A stretch of DNA of 64,000 bases from JBKCUA01 sp046318675 (GCA_046318675.1 JBKCUA010000032.1:1-64000); one strand, 5' to 3'. Positions 35,809 to 45,992 are shown, counted from the first letter of the stretch. Notes: a model not told the origin generated them from the sequence alone. Made by a program: numbers and translations.

Positions 35809-37197
35809 TTATTCTCTCCAATTACTTACACGGTAAACGGTAATATTTAAAGTGCGTCCCGGATGCGTGATTGCCTGCACCTCACCTACCACCTCAACAG
35901 CTGAAAAATAATCTCTCATGTTGCCCATATCCTCGCGACTGAAAGTAAGAAAAGCTCCCTCGTGACGCTCACGGACATTGCAGCACAAACTAAAATGATG
36001 GGTTGCTACGGGTGCCGGATCGTACACGGAAATATCATCAAGCCCAATCTGGCCTCGGCCATAATACAACAATAATGCCGTCTGCATCCGATCCCTGGTT
36101 AATATTTTGCACATAGGGCACTCTCGCTGGCGCAATGCAAGAAACTGTTCCGTTAAAGTTTCCATACCGACCAGCCGCCGCAGCGGATCACGCTTCCATG
36201 GCAATGCCCCTGACCACCACGGAATACTTAAGGCTATTACCGCCACCACTATGTGCACAACTACTGCTCGGCGCAGCCAAGCTTCCCATCCCCGGCTCAC
36301 ACCAATGATAGCCACCAACAGCACCGCCCCCAAATACCCCACCGCCGCCCAATTTGGGTTTGCCCGGGACAGTATCGCCTGTACGGCAATCAACCCAAAA
36401 GGTAATAAGCTTAGCAACAAGGCAATCTTATGATCCCCCGCCAGCCGCCACCCCCGCCGCCACAATGCTACCCCCAATAAAATAGTCACCAATCCACCCA
36501 TCAACACCTGACCACTCACAAATTCTAACAAATGCTTGGGGGAAAAAGTAAGGCCACCGCCACGAATGTTTTCGCCCGTATGATGCCATGTGCTCCCCCC
36601 GTGGGAGAGGTTCCATAAAGCATTGGGTATCAGCAACAACAATGCGGGAAGCAGCAGCCATAATACCCGCCGTCGTGCTAGCACTATAAAAACAGGCAAT
36701 AAGAATAATGCCGCGTATTTGCTCAATAATCCAAGTCCAAAAGCGATCCCGCCGGAAAACTCTTTTTTATGAACCAGCAACAACCAAGTAAGCGCACAGA
36801 AAAACAATAGGTACACATCGGTGGAGGCGAGAATGCTGGAAAGAAAAACAGCCGGAAGGCTAACATACAAAAGCCCCGCCCACGCGCCCACGCTATCGCC
36901 GCCCATCCGACGCCCAAGAAATAATAAACAACACGCCGTACCCCCTTGAGCTAAAGGGCTACCAAGACGCACCCACGCTGCCCCGTCACCTAGCCAAGTA
37001 CTTACAGCAATCGCCCACGCAATAAATGGCGGCTTAGAAAAGTATCCGGCCGCTGGGTGCTGTGCCCACACCCAATATTGCGCCTCATCCCCCGACAACG
37101 GTAACGGTACCAAAAAAAGGTACAACACCCGCAATACGGTCAAGCCAATAATAAAAAACATTACCTGGCGCAGCGATGGAGCCTTGGTGAGAAACAT
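35809..37197 (-). CDS. GT39-family membrane glycosyltransferase (ArnT-like)
   Basis: Polytopic protein (462 aa, about 10-12 hydrophobic segments) of the dolichyl-phosphate-mannose/ArnT superfamily. The catalytic acidic motif is LSGDEAQYWVW near residue 36, followed by YFSKPPFIAW. Members transfer sugars from polyprenyl phosphate to lipid A or protein at the periplasmic face. The downstream PAP2 phosphatase fits envelope lipid modification. Confidence 0.88.
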   Translation of the reverse strand: MFLTKAPSLRQVMFFIIGLTVLRVLYLFLVPLPLSGDEAQYWVWAQHPAAGYFSKPPFIAWAIAVSTWLGDGAAWVRLGSPLAQGGTACCLLFLGRRMGGDSVGAWAGLLYVSLPAVFLSSILASTDVYLLFFCALTWLLLVHKKEFSGGIAFGLGLLSKYAALFLLPVFIVLARRRVLWLLLPALLLLIPNALWNLSHGGSTWHHTGENIRGGGLTFSPKHLLEFVSGQVLMGGLVTILLGVALWRRGWRLAGDHKIALLLSLLPFGLIAVQAILSRANPNWAAVGYLGAVLLVAIIGVSRGWEAWLRRAVVVHIVVAVIALSIPWWSGALPWKRDPLRRLVGMETLTEQFLALRQRECPMCKILTRDRMQTALLLYYGRGQIGLDDISVYDPAPVATHHFSLCCNVRERHEGAFLTFSREDMGNMRDYFSAVEVVGEVQAITHPGRTLNITVYRVSNWRE

Positions 37198-37242
37198 AAC
37201 ATTGTGCTACGCCATCTGGTAAAAGCGAACAAGAGGTGCCCG

Positions 37243-38505
37243 ATGCATGATATAAAATTTATCCGTAGTCAGCCTAATGCCTTTGATGCCGGGCTAGCCC
37301 GACGTGGCATAGCGCCGGCGGCGGCCAATATACTAAATATTGATGAAACGCGCCGCAACGTACGGGTGCGCCTTGAAGAACAATTGGCACTACGCAATCG
37401 TTTATCCGGGATGATCGGTGCCGCCCGGCAAATGGGCAAAATGGACGACGCTGGACGCCTTACAGCAGAGGTTGCACATCTTAAAGAAAGTATTCCAGCT
37501 CTAGAAGCGGAAGAAACCACCTTGGCGGCTAGGCTTGATGAACTGCTGTCCTCCCTCCCCAACATTCCCGCCCCAGCTCCCATTACCCCCGATGGTGCGG
37601 ATGAGAATGCTAACGTCGTTCTTAAAACCGTTGGTACACCGCCACAGTTTTCTTTTACGCCCAAAGCTCATGAGGCCGTGGGTGAAGCCCTTGGCTTGAT
37701 GGATTTTGCCGGGGCAGCAAAGCTTTCCGGAGCACGGTTTGTAGCTCTGAAAGGTCGGCTGGCACGGCTGGAGCGGGCACTGGGGAACTTTATGCTGGAC
37801 ACCCACACGCGGGAGTTTGGCTTTACTGAAGTCTCCCCACCACTCCTCGTGCGGGATACCGCCATGCGCGGCACCGGGCAATTGCCCAAATTTGCTGCTG
37901 ATCAATTTAAGGTAGATGGCGGTTGGTGGCTCATCCCCACCGCTGAGGTGCCCTTAACGAACCTCTTTGCCGAGGCAGTATATGATACAGAAATCTTCCC
38001 GCAACGCCTTACGGCTTTAACCCCCTGTTTTCGCGCCGAGGCAGGTGCTGCTGGCCGTGATACCGCCGGGATTATTCGACAACACCAATTTTATAAGGTG
38101 GAATTAGTTACCCTTTGCACGGCTGAGCAGGCCGAAACGGAGTTTGAACGAATTTTAAACGCGGCCGAGACAATCCTGCAACGCTTGGAATTACCCTACC
38201 GCACCCTTGCCCTATGCGCTGGCGACATTGGTTTCTCATCCCGCCGCACGGTGGACATCGAAGTCTGGATGCCCTCCCAAAACCGCTACCGGGAGATTTC
38301 TAGCGTCTCTTATTTTGACAGCTTCCAAGCTCGCCGCATGGGCGCACGCTTTAAGGGCAAGGGCGACAAGCAAACTCAATTCCTACACACCCTCAACGGC
38401 TCAGGGCTTGCCGTGGGGCGAACGCTGGCAGCCTTGCTGGAGAATTTTCAACAAGAAGCTGGGGATTTCAAATTACCAAAAGCACTGCACGATTATTTTT
38501 TATAA
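37243..38505 (+). CDS. serS: Seryl-tRNA synthetase
   Basis: Class II synthetase (420 aa) with an N-terminal tRNA-binding coiled coil (about 30-110), motif 2 FRAEAGAAGRDTAG, and motif 3 NGSGLAVGRTLAALLEN. ATG 37243 (MHDIKFIR) is preceded by AGAGGTG and matches the family; the upstream in-frame extension does not. The gene is convergent with tolA, and the 3' ends overlap by 6 nt. Confidence 0.98.
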   Translation: MHDIKFIRSQPNAFDAGLARRGIAPAAANILNIDETRRNVRVRLEEQLALRNRLSGMIGAARQMGKMDDAGRLTAEVAHLKESIPALEAEETTLAARLDELLSSLPNIPAPAPITPDGADENANVVLKTVGTPPQFSFTPKAHEAVGEALGLMDFAGAAKLSGARFVALKGRLARLERALGNFMLDTHTREFGFTEVSPPLLVRDTAMRGTGQLPKFAADQFKVDGGWWLIPTAEVPLTNLFAEAVYDTEIFPQRLTALTPCFRAEAGAAGRDTAGIIRQHQFYKVELVTLCTAEQAETEFERILNAAETILQRLELPYRTLALCAGDIGFSSRRTVDIEVWMPSQNRYREISSVSYFDSFQARRMGARFKGKGDKQTQFLHTLNGSGLAVGRTLAALLENFQQEAGDFKLPKALHDYFL

Positions 38506-39402
38506 TCCGACCATCTGCCGGGGATCAAAGCGAATGGTAAATGTTTTCCATTCATTAAACTTCTGTGGCGGCAATGCCAACGGCGTGCATCGGGGATTAA
38601 AAAGCGCTCGCACGGCACTTTCGCTGGCCGCAGTATAAAAGAGCGATGGATTGGCCGGACTGTTAAGAATTGTGGCTGTACGCACCGTTCGATCAGGGTT
38701 CATAACCACACGCAACGTAACAATCAACTCTTCCGGGTTCTTTGCGCCCGCCGGAAAATTCCAGCAGCGACCGATCTGCTGCCGCACGGTATCGAGCTCA
38801 CTGCCCGAAAGCTGATTAGCCAGATCGTCGGCAGGTGCACCAACGGCTCCGCCACCACTGGGCACTGTTTTTCCAGGCGTTGCCGCTGCCTGCACAGAAG
38901 GTGCAGGCTTTGCCTTCTCAATATTTTTCAGAATACTGCTGGCAAAATCATCGGTGCTTTCTAGTGGTTCTTTTGCTTTTTTCTCAATGGGTTTTTCTGG
39001 GACAGGTTTTTTAACCTCGGGTTTTGGAGGCGGCTTTTTGGCTTCAGGCTTTGGTTCAATAACGGGCTTAGGCGGCTCAGGTTTAGGAAGAGGTTTAACC
39101 TCTTGAGGTGGCGTTGGTTTGAGGGGTTCGGGTTTGGGTTCAGGCTTAGGAGGGGATGGCGTTAAAACAGGAGGATTGGGAGCCGGATTTATTGATTGCA
39201 CGGGAGCGCGTTCAGGAGCCGTGCTACGCTGGCTTAAAACACTGGCATTGACGACCGCAACCACCAGTTCCTGATCGGGAAATTTGCGTACAGTGTGCGG
39301 CAGGCCAAAAATCAAAAGAATTAACATCAATCCGTGAGATATAATAGAAATAAGTAACGCATATGACTGCTTACTATCCGCACTAACTGCATCAACGCGC
39401 AT
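38500..39402 (-). CDS. tolA: TolA-like cell-envelope energy-transducing protein
   Basis: Links the TolQ/TolR motor to the outer membrane Pal/TolB (300 aa). It has an N-terminal membrane anchor at about 15-35 (ALLISIISHGLMLILLIFG), a Pro/Lys/Glu-rich spacer at about 65-150, and a C-terminal TonB/TolA domain at about 200-300 (QQIGRCWNFPAG, LRVVMNPDRTV). It starts 1 nt inside the tolR stop. tolB and pal are not downstream. Confidence 0.9.
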   Translation of the reverse strand: MRVDAVSADSKQSYALLISIISHGLMLILLIFGLPHTVRKFPDQELVVAVVNASVLSQRSTAPERAPVQSINPAPNPPVLTPSPPKPEPKPEPLKPTPPQEVKPLPKPEPPKPVIEPKPEAKKPPPKPEVKKPVPEKPIEKKAKEPLESTDDFASSILKNIEKAKPAPSVQAAATPGKTVPSGGGAVGAPADDLANQLSGSELDTVRQQIGRCWNFPAGAKNPEELIVTLRVVMNPDRTVRTATILNSPANPSLFYTAASESAVRALFNPRCTPLALPPQKFNEWKTFTIRFDPRQMVGL

Positions 39403-39842
39403 TAGCGTCCACTTTCCAACGACTCCGTCACCAACGCTACTTTGGCGTAACCCGCACCGCTGATCAATCCCATGAGACGCATAACTTGGCCATAACTCAG
39501 GTTCTTGTCCGCCCGGACGTAGATGACGGAATCATCTTTACTGGACACTATCGCGCTTAGTTTTGCCAAAAGCCCCGGTTCATCAAGTTTTGATTCGCCT
39601 AGGAATATCTCTCCTTTAGCGGAGAGAGTTACCACAATGGGCTCCTCTTGTTTTTTAATAGGTGCCGCTGCACTTTGAGGCAAATCCACCGATACGCCAA
39701 CTGTAAGCAACGGAGCGGATACCATGAAGATTATAAGCAAAACAAGCATTACATCCACAAATGGTGTAATATTGATATCAGGCTTCAACGCAAAATTACC
39801 CCGCCTGCGTCGCCCCGTTGAAGATGATACATTCATAGCCAT
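39402..39842 (-). CDS. tolR: TolR biopolymer transport protein
   Basis: ExbD/TolR family (146 aa). A single membrane helix follows PDINITPFVDVMLVLLIIFMV, with the proton-path Asp in FVDVMLVL. The periplasmic domain contains VIYVRADKNLSYGQVMRLM. ATG 39842 overlaps the tolQ stop (TGATG). Confidence 0.96.
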   Translation of the reverse strand: MAMNVSSSTGRRRRGNFALKPDINITPFVDVMLVLLIIFMVSAPLLTVGVSVDLPQSAAAPIKKQEEPIVVTLSAKGEIFLGESKLDEPGLLAKLSAIVSSKDDSVIYVRADKNLSYGQVMRLMGLISGAGYAKVALVTESLESGR

Positions 39843-40549
39843 CAAGCACTACCTCCCTGACGCAGCAACAACGTTGTAATTTCATCCCCAAAAGAATCCA
39901 AACGGCCAGCATAACTGTCTATCTTTGCCGCAAAAAAATTGTAAGCAACACTGGCTGGAATGGCCGCAAACAAACCAATCGCAGTAGCAAACAAAGCCTC
40001 GGCAATACCCGGTGCCACAACCGCCAAAGAGGTATTTTTAGAGGCTGCTATAGCCGTAAAGCTATTCATCACCCCCCACACCGTACCAAACAATCCTACA
40101 AAAGGCGCAGCCGATCCGGTTACCGCCAGAAATGTGAGAGACTTGCTTAATGCGGATACTTCACGTTCTAGGGCAACCCTAATTGTGCGTTGCACTCGTT
40201 CCGGCCATGTGGCTCGATTTGCAGCACTGGGATTGTTGACTCCCATCTGCCATTCCCGAACAGCGGCACAGAAAATCGCCGACATAGGCTCTTTGGGTCG
40301 ATCCGCCAGCTTTTGGTACAAAATTTCAAGGGAGGAACTGTTCCAGAAAGCCTCAGAAAAAACAGCCGATTCCGCCTCAAGGCGTCGCATTAAAAGAATT
40401 TTGCTGATAATAACAGTCCACGTCCAAACTGACACAACAAGCAGCGCAACCATGACTGTTTTAACTACAATATCAGCCATCAAAAACAGATCCGCAATGG
40501 ACAACGACGCGCCGACAGCCGCAAGGCCAGATTGATGTAAGGGTTCCAT
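39842..40549 (-). CDS. tolQ: TolQ proton-channel subunit
   Basis: ExbB/TolQ/MotA-type channel protein (235 aa) with three membrane helices (about 20-42, 140-162 and 172-195). FLAVTGSAAPFVGLFGTVWG and APGIAEALFATAIGLFAAIPA are diagnostic. First gene of tolQ-tolR-tolA, which powers outer-membrane constriction at division. Confidence 0.97.
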   Translation of the reverse strand: MEPLHQSGLAAVGASLSIADLFLMADIVVKTVMVALLVVSVWTWTVIISKILLMRRLEAESAVFSEAFWNSSSLEILYQKLADRPKEPMSAIFCAAVREWQMGVNNPSAANRATWPERVQRTIRVALEREVSALSKSLTFLAVTGSAAPFVGLFGTVWGVMNSFTAIAASKNTSLAVVAPGIAEALFATAIGLFAAIPASVAYNFFAAKIDSYAGRLDSFGDEITTLLLRQGGSA

Positions 40550-40774
40550 GGAAACTATAACTCCGCTAAATGAGATAGTACCTTAGTTAAAGCGAGTCCA
40601 CAGATGATCAAGGGGATATTTTACCTAAAAACACCTCCTAAAAAAGATTGCTTGCTTAAAAATATTTGCGTAATGATGGGGATATTGATTTAGTTTTGCC
40701 GTGTTGGCGGTACAGGATATCCAAAATTTTTGATATTCTTTGTGCCGCGTGCGGTCTTGCGGAGATGTCCTAAT

Positions 40775-43069
40775 ATGACAAAGCGTATGCTTATTGATAC
40801 AAGTCACCCTGAAGAAACCAGAGTGGCAGTGGTAGAGGGGAAAAAACTTATCGATCTGGACTTTGACAGCGTAGCACAGCGCCAAGTTAAAGGTAACATT
40901 TATCTCGCAAAGATCATGAGAGTAGAGCCTTCTCTGCAAGCTGCTTTTGTCGATTACGGCGGTAATCGACATGGCTTTCTCCCCTTTGGTGAAATTCACC
41001 CCGATTACTTTCGTATTCCCATTGCGGATCGTGAAGCATTATTGGCAGAAGAATCCGTTCAGGCAGAACCCCAAGAAAACGACGAAACAGAATCATCAAC
41101 TGTCAGCACACTATCTGAACCCAATGATAATTTAACCTCGGAAACCAGTGCTACTGATACTCCAAAAGATGATATTATTTCACCACCACGCCACGAAACA
41201 GAAGAAGAAGAAGATTTTCACCGTCCGCGCCGAACAGGAAAAAGGCGCTATAAAATCCAAGAGGTTATTAAAAAGCGACAGATTCTTTTAGTACAGGTTA
41301 CCAAAGAAGAACGGGGCAACAAGGGCGCGGCTCTAACAACATACCTGTCTTTAGCAGGACGCTATTGTATTTTAATGCCTAATAATCCTAATGGTGGCGG
41401 CATTAGTCGCAAAATTGACAACCCGACGGATCGACGACGGATTAGAGAGATTCTTGACGATCTAGAAATACCCTCAGGTGTATCGGTTATCGTTCGTACG
41501 GCCGGGTTAGGGCGAACACGACCAGAAATTAAGCGCGATTACGAATATCTTTTACGACTCTGGGATGATATTCGTGAGCGCACCTTGGAGGCTACTGCAC
41601 CAAACTTAATCTATGAAGAAGGCAATCTAATTAAGCGTGCACTTCGTGATAATTACCAACGCGATATAGATCACATTGTGGTGGACGGTGAGGATGGCTT
41701 TCGTGAAGCCCGTGATTTAATGAAGATGCTCATGCCCAGCCACGTGAAGCGCATTCAACTTCATGAAGACCCCATTCCCTTGTTTCAAGCTGCCGGAATC
41801 GAAAGCGAAATAGACGCAATTTTGCGCCCAAACGTTACCCTGCCATCTGGCGGGTATATTGTTATAAATCAAACGGAAGCCCTGGTTGCTATTGACGTCA
41901 ACTCGGGGCGAGCCATTCGTGAGCGAAATATCGAAGAAACAGCATTTAAAACCAACTTGGAGGCCGCCGATGAAATCGCGCGTCAAGTACGGCTACGAGA
42001 CCTAGCAGGGCTTATTGTTGTTGATTTTATTGATATGTCCGATCGGCGTAATAACATTGCTGTGGAAAAGTCCCTTAAAGAAGCATTGCGCTTTGACAGG
42101 GCACGGCTACAAATTGGTCGCATCAGTTCTTTTGGCTTGCTAGAAATGTCCAGGCAACGTCTGCGTCCCAGTCTGACGGAAGCCAGCACTCTTGTTTGCC
42201 CAAGTTGCCACGGAACAGGGCGCGTTCGCTCACCGGAATCTATAGCATTACACGTTCTTAGGGTTCTTCAAGACGAAGGGGCAAAAAAAAGCGGCGTCTA
42301 CAAAATACGCCTTCCGATGTTAGTAGCATTGTACATTATTAACAATAAACGCGGCATTCTGACCGCAGTAGAACAACAAGCAAACATTAAGGTTATTTTT
42401 GAAAATGAAGAAGATTTACCGCCACCCGGTTTTCTAGTAACGCGAGAAGCAGATCGTACACCTAACGAAGAAAAGGAGGAAAATACCACAAAACTGGTGC
42501 GACGTTCCCGCCTTGTAGAATTTGATGAAGATAACACCGAAAATAATGAACAAATTCTCGAACATCCCGATGAAGAAGATAACAAAGACGCCGAGACGAA
42601 AGCACCAACCCCAGAGGCGGATACGTTAAAACCGCGCCGTCGCCGCCGTGGTGGTCGCCGTGGTCGCCGCACCGAAGAAACCGATACCGCAACCCCAATA
42701 TTAACAATTATAAAAGATTATAACAATGACGTTATAGAAAATGCTGTTCCAGAGGAATTGCCTCAGCTCGCTGATAATAATAAAACGCAAACTGCTAATA
42801 TACATGAGGCAGAGCGCCCCCGTCGTCGTGGGCTCTTCCGGCGTGACAGAAATGATAGAAACGAACGTCGTCGCCCTGAAACTTCAGAACGCACTGAAAT
42901 CCCTACTATCCAAGAACCAGCAATTCAAATTTTAACCCCTGTACTAAATGTATCCCCTGTCCATAGGGATCCCATCCCCTTAGGACCTAATGTTGGTGAA
43001 ATAAAAACTGTAACAACTGCTCCCGAGAATGGAGGACGCCGTGGATGGTGGTCAAAAACAAAGAAATAA
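40775..43069 (+). CDS. rne: Ribonuclease E/G
   Basis: Endoribonuclease of RNA decay and rRNA processing (764 aa). The S1 domain begins near residue 35 and is interrupted by an acidic Ser/Glu insert (about 90-150), common in alphaproteobacteria. Catalytic Asp residues are in VAIDVNSGR (about 370) and VVDFIDM (about 415); the zinc link is CPSCHGTG (about 475). The tail is Arg-rich (RRRRRGGRRGRR) and disordered, suited to degradosome and RNA contacts. ATG 40775 gives the family start MTKRMLID. The 225-bp gap to tolQ holds both promoters, which I could not define. Confidence 0.96.
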   Translation: MTKRMLIDTSHPEETRVAVVEGKKLIDLDFDSVAQRQVKGNIYLAKIMRVEPSLQAAFVDYGGNRHGFLPFGEIHPDYFRIPIADREALLAEESVQAEPQENDETESSTVSTLSEPNDNLTSETSATDTPKDDIISPPRHETEEEEDFHRPRRTGKRRYKIQEVIKKRQILLVQVTKEERGNKGAALTTYLSLAGRYCILMPNNPNGGGISRKIDNPTDRRRIREILDDLEIPSGVSVIVRTAGLGRTRPEIKRDYEYLLRLWDDIRERTLEATAPNLIYEEGNLIKRALRDNYQRDIDHIVVDGEDGFREARDLMKMLMPSHVKRIQLHEDPIPLFQAAGIESEIDAILRPNVTLPSGGYIVINQTEALVAIDVNSGRAIRERNIEETAFKTNLEAADEIARQVRLRDLAGLIVVDFIDMSDRRNNIAVEKSLKEALRFDRARLQIGRISSFGLLEMSRQRLRPSLTEASTLVCPSCHGTGRVRSPESIALHVLRVLQDEGAKKSGVYKIRLPMLVALYIINNKRGILTAVEQQANIKVIFENEEDLPPPGFLVTREADRTPNEEKEENTTKLVRRSRLVEFDEDNTENNEQILEHPDEEDNKDAETKAPTPEADTLKPRRRRRGGRRGRRTEETDTATPILTIIKDYNNDVIENAVPEELPQLADNNKTQTANIHEAERPRRRGLFRRDRNDRNERRRPETSERTEIPTIQEPAIQILTPVLNVSPVHRDPIPLGPNVGEIKTVTTAPENGGRRGWWSKTKK

Positions 43070-43571
43070 ATTTCACAGGCTTATTTTTGCTGGTATATTT
43101 TGTCTGTTATTAGGGATAGCCTTGTGGCGGGAAACTAAAATTTCTCATCCGGCACTAGCACAAATGCCTGCTTTTGCACTGAACGGGTTTCCGGTTGGTT
43201 CCCCCATGATAACTGACACAGTTATACGCCAAGCTCAAAAACCCGTCGTGATAAATTTTTTTGCCTCATGGTGCGCCCCCTGTATTGCCGAATTTCCTCA
43301 ACTTCATGCCTTAAAAAAAACCGGCATTCCTATCATTGGGATTGCCTTCCAAGACAGCCCTGATGCCCTCGCCAGATTACTGGCAACATACGGAAATCCT
43401 TTTTCAAACATTGGCTTTGATGCCGATGGAACAACTGGGGTGGCATGGGGAATCAGAGGAATCCCCGAAACATTTGGCGTGGCTAAGGATGGTCGTTTAC
43501 TATGGCGACAAGCAGGTGAATTAACACCAGCATCTGCGGGAGAGCTTGCTCAACTACTACGGTTTCAGTAA
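43041..43571 (+). CDS. CcmG/DsbE-like thiol:disulfide interchange protein
   Basis: Membrane-anchored periplasmic thioredoxin (176 aa) with one N-terminal helix (LIFAGIFCLLLGIAL), active site WCAPC, and cis-proline in GIPETF. The GVAWGIRGIPETFGV block is typical of CcmG, which reduces apocytochrome c haem sites and would serve cytochrome c1 here. GTG 43041 is preferred because GGAGG lies 5 nt upstream; the ATG at 43029 has no such site. It overlaps the rne 3' end by 29 nt. Other ccm genes are absent. Confidence 0.88.
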   Translation: MDGGQKQRNKFHRLIFAGIFCLLLGIALWRETKISHPALAQMPAFALNGFPVGSPMITDTVIRQAQKPVVINFFASWCAPCIAEFPQLHALKKTGIPIIGIAFQDSPDALARLLATYGNPFSNIGFDADGTTGVAWGIRGIPETFGVAKDGRLLWRQAGELTPASAGELAQLLRFQ

Positions 43572-43672
43572 TCATTAAGAATATCTGTTACAATCTGTAA
43601 CAAAACGTATTTTGCTTTCTATGCTATGATCCGGCAAAAATAGCACCATAAAACAATTGGAGAGTTATACCC

Positions 43673-44608
43673 GTGTCTTTGCGTGCCGCCCAACATACAT
43701 TACGCCGCCCAATTTTCTGCTCGGGTATTGGATTACACTCTGGAAACGAAGTATCTCTTACCTTGCGTCCTGCCAGACCCAATACTGGGGTACTTTTCCG
43801 TCGAGTTGATTTGCCAAGCAAACCAACCATCACCGTAACTCCAGAAAATGTGTCACCATCGCCATTGTGTACGATGTTGAACGACAATGAAACCGACGCG
43901 AACGTCATGACCGTAGAGCATATTTTAGCTGCGCTTAGTGCTTTGGGTGTTGATAATGTCTTATGCGATCTCAATGCGGCAGAAGTACCCATTCTAGACG
44001 GCAGTGCGGAGCCATTTGTTTTTCTCATTGAAGCCGCTGGTGTGCGCGCACAAAACGCATCACGCCGCTATCTTAAAGTACTACGCTCAGTAGAATACCG
44101 AGATGGCGATAAGTTGGCTCGATTAGAACCAGCCGATGGGTTTCATCTTGATGCCCATATTTCTTTCCAAGACATGGCCATTGGTCAACAACACGCATCA
44201 TTCACACTTTCCCCCCATTCATTCAAAGCTGAATTGGCCGCCGCCCGAACTTTTACCTGTGCCAAAGATATTGCCCAGATGCGAGCTGCTGGCCTCGGTT
44301 TAGGAGGTAACTTAAACAACGCCGTGGTGGTCGATGGGGAACGCGTCTTAAATCCTGAAGGTTTCCGCATGAATCAAGAATGCGTACGGCATAAACTTCT
44401 TGATGCAGTAGGGGATTTGTCTTTAGCTGGATATCCGTTACTTGCCCGTTACACAGGAATTAAAGCCGGGCATTATATGAACTATCGCCTCGTCGAGGCA
44501 TTACTGGCTGACAGTGAAAATTATACGATCGTCGCTCCAGGAGATTATCCTGCAATAACTTATCGTCCTTTCGATATGGAAACAACAGCGCGCCTCCGAA
44601 TTGCCTGA
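43673..44608 (+). CDS. lpxC: UDP-3-O-acyl-N-acetylglucosamine deacetylase
   Basis: Zinc enzyme committing lipid A synthesis (311 aa). Zinc and catalytic residues lie in VEHILAALSALG, KLLDAVGDLSLAG and GIKAGHYMNYRL. The start is GTG 43673 with GGAGAG upstream. It is isolated from the ftsZ cluster where it often sits. The last 49 nt overlap the convergent coaE gene. Confidence 0.97.
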   Translation: MSLRAAQHTLRRPIFCSGIGLHSGNEVSLTLRPARPNTGVLFRRVDLPSKPTITVTPENVSPSPLCTMLNDNETDANVMTVEHILAALSALGVDNVLCDLNAAEVPILDGSAEPFVFLIEAAGVRAQNASRRYLKVLRSVEYRDGDKLARLEPADGFHLDAHISFQDMAIGQQHASFTLSPHSFKAELAAARTFTCAKDIAQMRAAGLGLGGNLNNAVVVDGERVLNPEGFRMNQECVRHKLLDAVGDLSLAGYPLLARYTGIKAGHYMNYRLVEALLADSENYTIVAPGDYPAITYRPFDMETTARLRIA

Positions 44609-45147
44609 GCTAAGGATGCTCCCGTTTTCCCACGTAAGCCTTTGGTCAAAATTCCATCATCCATAAGTTTTTTCCCAATCCTCATAGGTAATCCCTTTGC
44701 CTTGATGGATGTTATACGTTCAAAAGATAGTCCTCGACGCTTGAGTCTTAAACACTGTTGTTCATAACTGTTTTCAGCGAAAATAACACGATGCACTAGA
44801 ATACCGAGACCAAGTTCAAACAACAACGGGATTTCTATAGCAACAGCAGGAATATGCAGCCTCTGTAACCATAACAACCTTCGATGTAATTCCCGCACAA
44901 TAATTGCGCCTGTAAATGCCTGCCATAATGGCCAGTGCCGGGAATCTTGTTCAAGCCATTTCCACAACGCCGCGCGTGTGGGCTGTACGCCAAAGCACTT
45001 TAACATACTATGCACCTGAGAATCGTGCGCCAATAAAAAGTGGAAAATTTTATCTGCGCTAAGAGTAACATAACCACCGCGTCGCAACATCTGCATCAAG
45101 GTTGACTTGCCTGCGCCAACACTACCAGTAACACCAAAAACAAACAT
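44560..45147 (-). CDS. coaE: Dephospho-CoA kinase
   Basis: Last enzyme of coenzyme A synthesis (195 aa). The P-loop GVTGSVGAGKST begins at residue 5; VAIEIPLLFELGL and the lid helix region are as expected. The ATG abuts the aroE stop (1-nt overlap), the usual aroE-coaE order. dnaQ, which often follows, is missing. Confidence 0.95.
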   Translation of the reverse strand: MFVFGVTGSVGAGKSTLMQMLRRGGYVTLSADKIFHFLLAHDSQVHSMLKCFGVQPTRAALWKWLEQDSRHWPLWQAFTGAIIVRELHRRLLWLQRLHIPAVAIEIPLLFELGLGILVHRVIFAENSYEQQCLRLKRRGLSFERITSIKAKGLPMRIGKKLMDDGILTKGLRGKTGASLAQAIRRRAVVSISKGR

Positions 45148-45980
45148 TATTCATCCCCGCGTGCCAGTCGAAGTGCCTTTGCATCTATTGACGGTGTTAT
45201 GCCAGTCCATAATGTAAATGCTGCTGCCGCTTGGTACAAAAACATTCCTATTCCATCAACCGCAATGAGGCCAAGACGTTGGGCATCTTTTAAAAACTCT
45301 GTTTGTATAGGATTATAAACACAATCGCTAACAATCGGACGACCGCGCAAGCGTTCTAAAGAAAAATCCAACACGGGCATACCTGTCATTCCCAGCGGTG
45401 TAGTATTAACCACTAACCCCACTTCATCGCTTAGCGAGAAAATACCCCTAGTTAAATTTAAGATACGGGCACCATAAAGACCAAAATGTTTAATGATTTC
45501 ACGTGCGGCATCAACATTACGCACAAAGAAACAGAAATTCTTAAATTCTTGCTTTTTTAGTGCCGCAACAACGGCCTTCGCTGCACCGCCTGCCCCAATA
45601 ATTGCCACAAGAGAATCCTTGCGTTCCAAGATCGAAGGACATTGTTCATTCAAGCCACGCCAGTACCCCAATACATCGGTATTATGACCAAAAAGCTTCT
45701 TGTTTTTAATAACAACAGTGTTGCAAGCCCCTACTTGAGCTACTTCCGCAGTCACATCATCCAAAAAAGGTATTATTGCTTCTTTATGAGGAATGGTAAC
45801 ATTAAACCCATCAAAACCAAAAACAATCTCTCGCAATGCCGTCCCCAAACTTGCGGGTTGAATAGGAAGTGCATCATAAGTTCCTAAAAGACCCGCTTGC
45901 TGCAACCAATAACGATGCAATCGTGGAGAACGCGAGTGACCTACGGGCCAACCTAGCACCGCAAGCGTATAAGATCGCAT
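45147..45980 (-). CDS. aroE: Shikimate dehydrogenase
   Basis: NADP-dependent step of the shikimate pathway (277 aa). Substrate motifs SRSPRLHRYW and NVTIPHKEA (catalytic Lys), NTDVLGY and the Rossmann IIGAGGAAKAV are intact. It starts 12 nt after ilvB on the same strand. Confidence 0.97.
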   Translation of the reverse strand: MRSYTLAVLGWPVGHSRSPRLHRYWLQQAGLLGTYDALPIQPASLGTALREIVFGFDGFNVTIPHKEAIIPFLDDVTAEVAQVGACNTVVIKNKKLFGHNTDVLGYWRGLNEQCPSILERKDSLVAIIGAGGAAKAVVAALKKQEFKNFCFFVRNVDAAREIIKHFGLYGARILNLTRGIFSLSDEVGLVVNTTPLGMTGMPVLDFSLERLRGRPIVSDCVYNPIQTEFLKDAQRLGLIAVDGIGMFLYQAAAAFTLWTGITPSIDAKALRLARGDE

Positions 45981-45992
45981 TAGAAAATCCTA

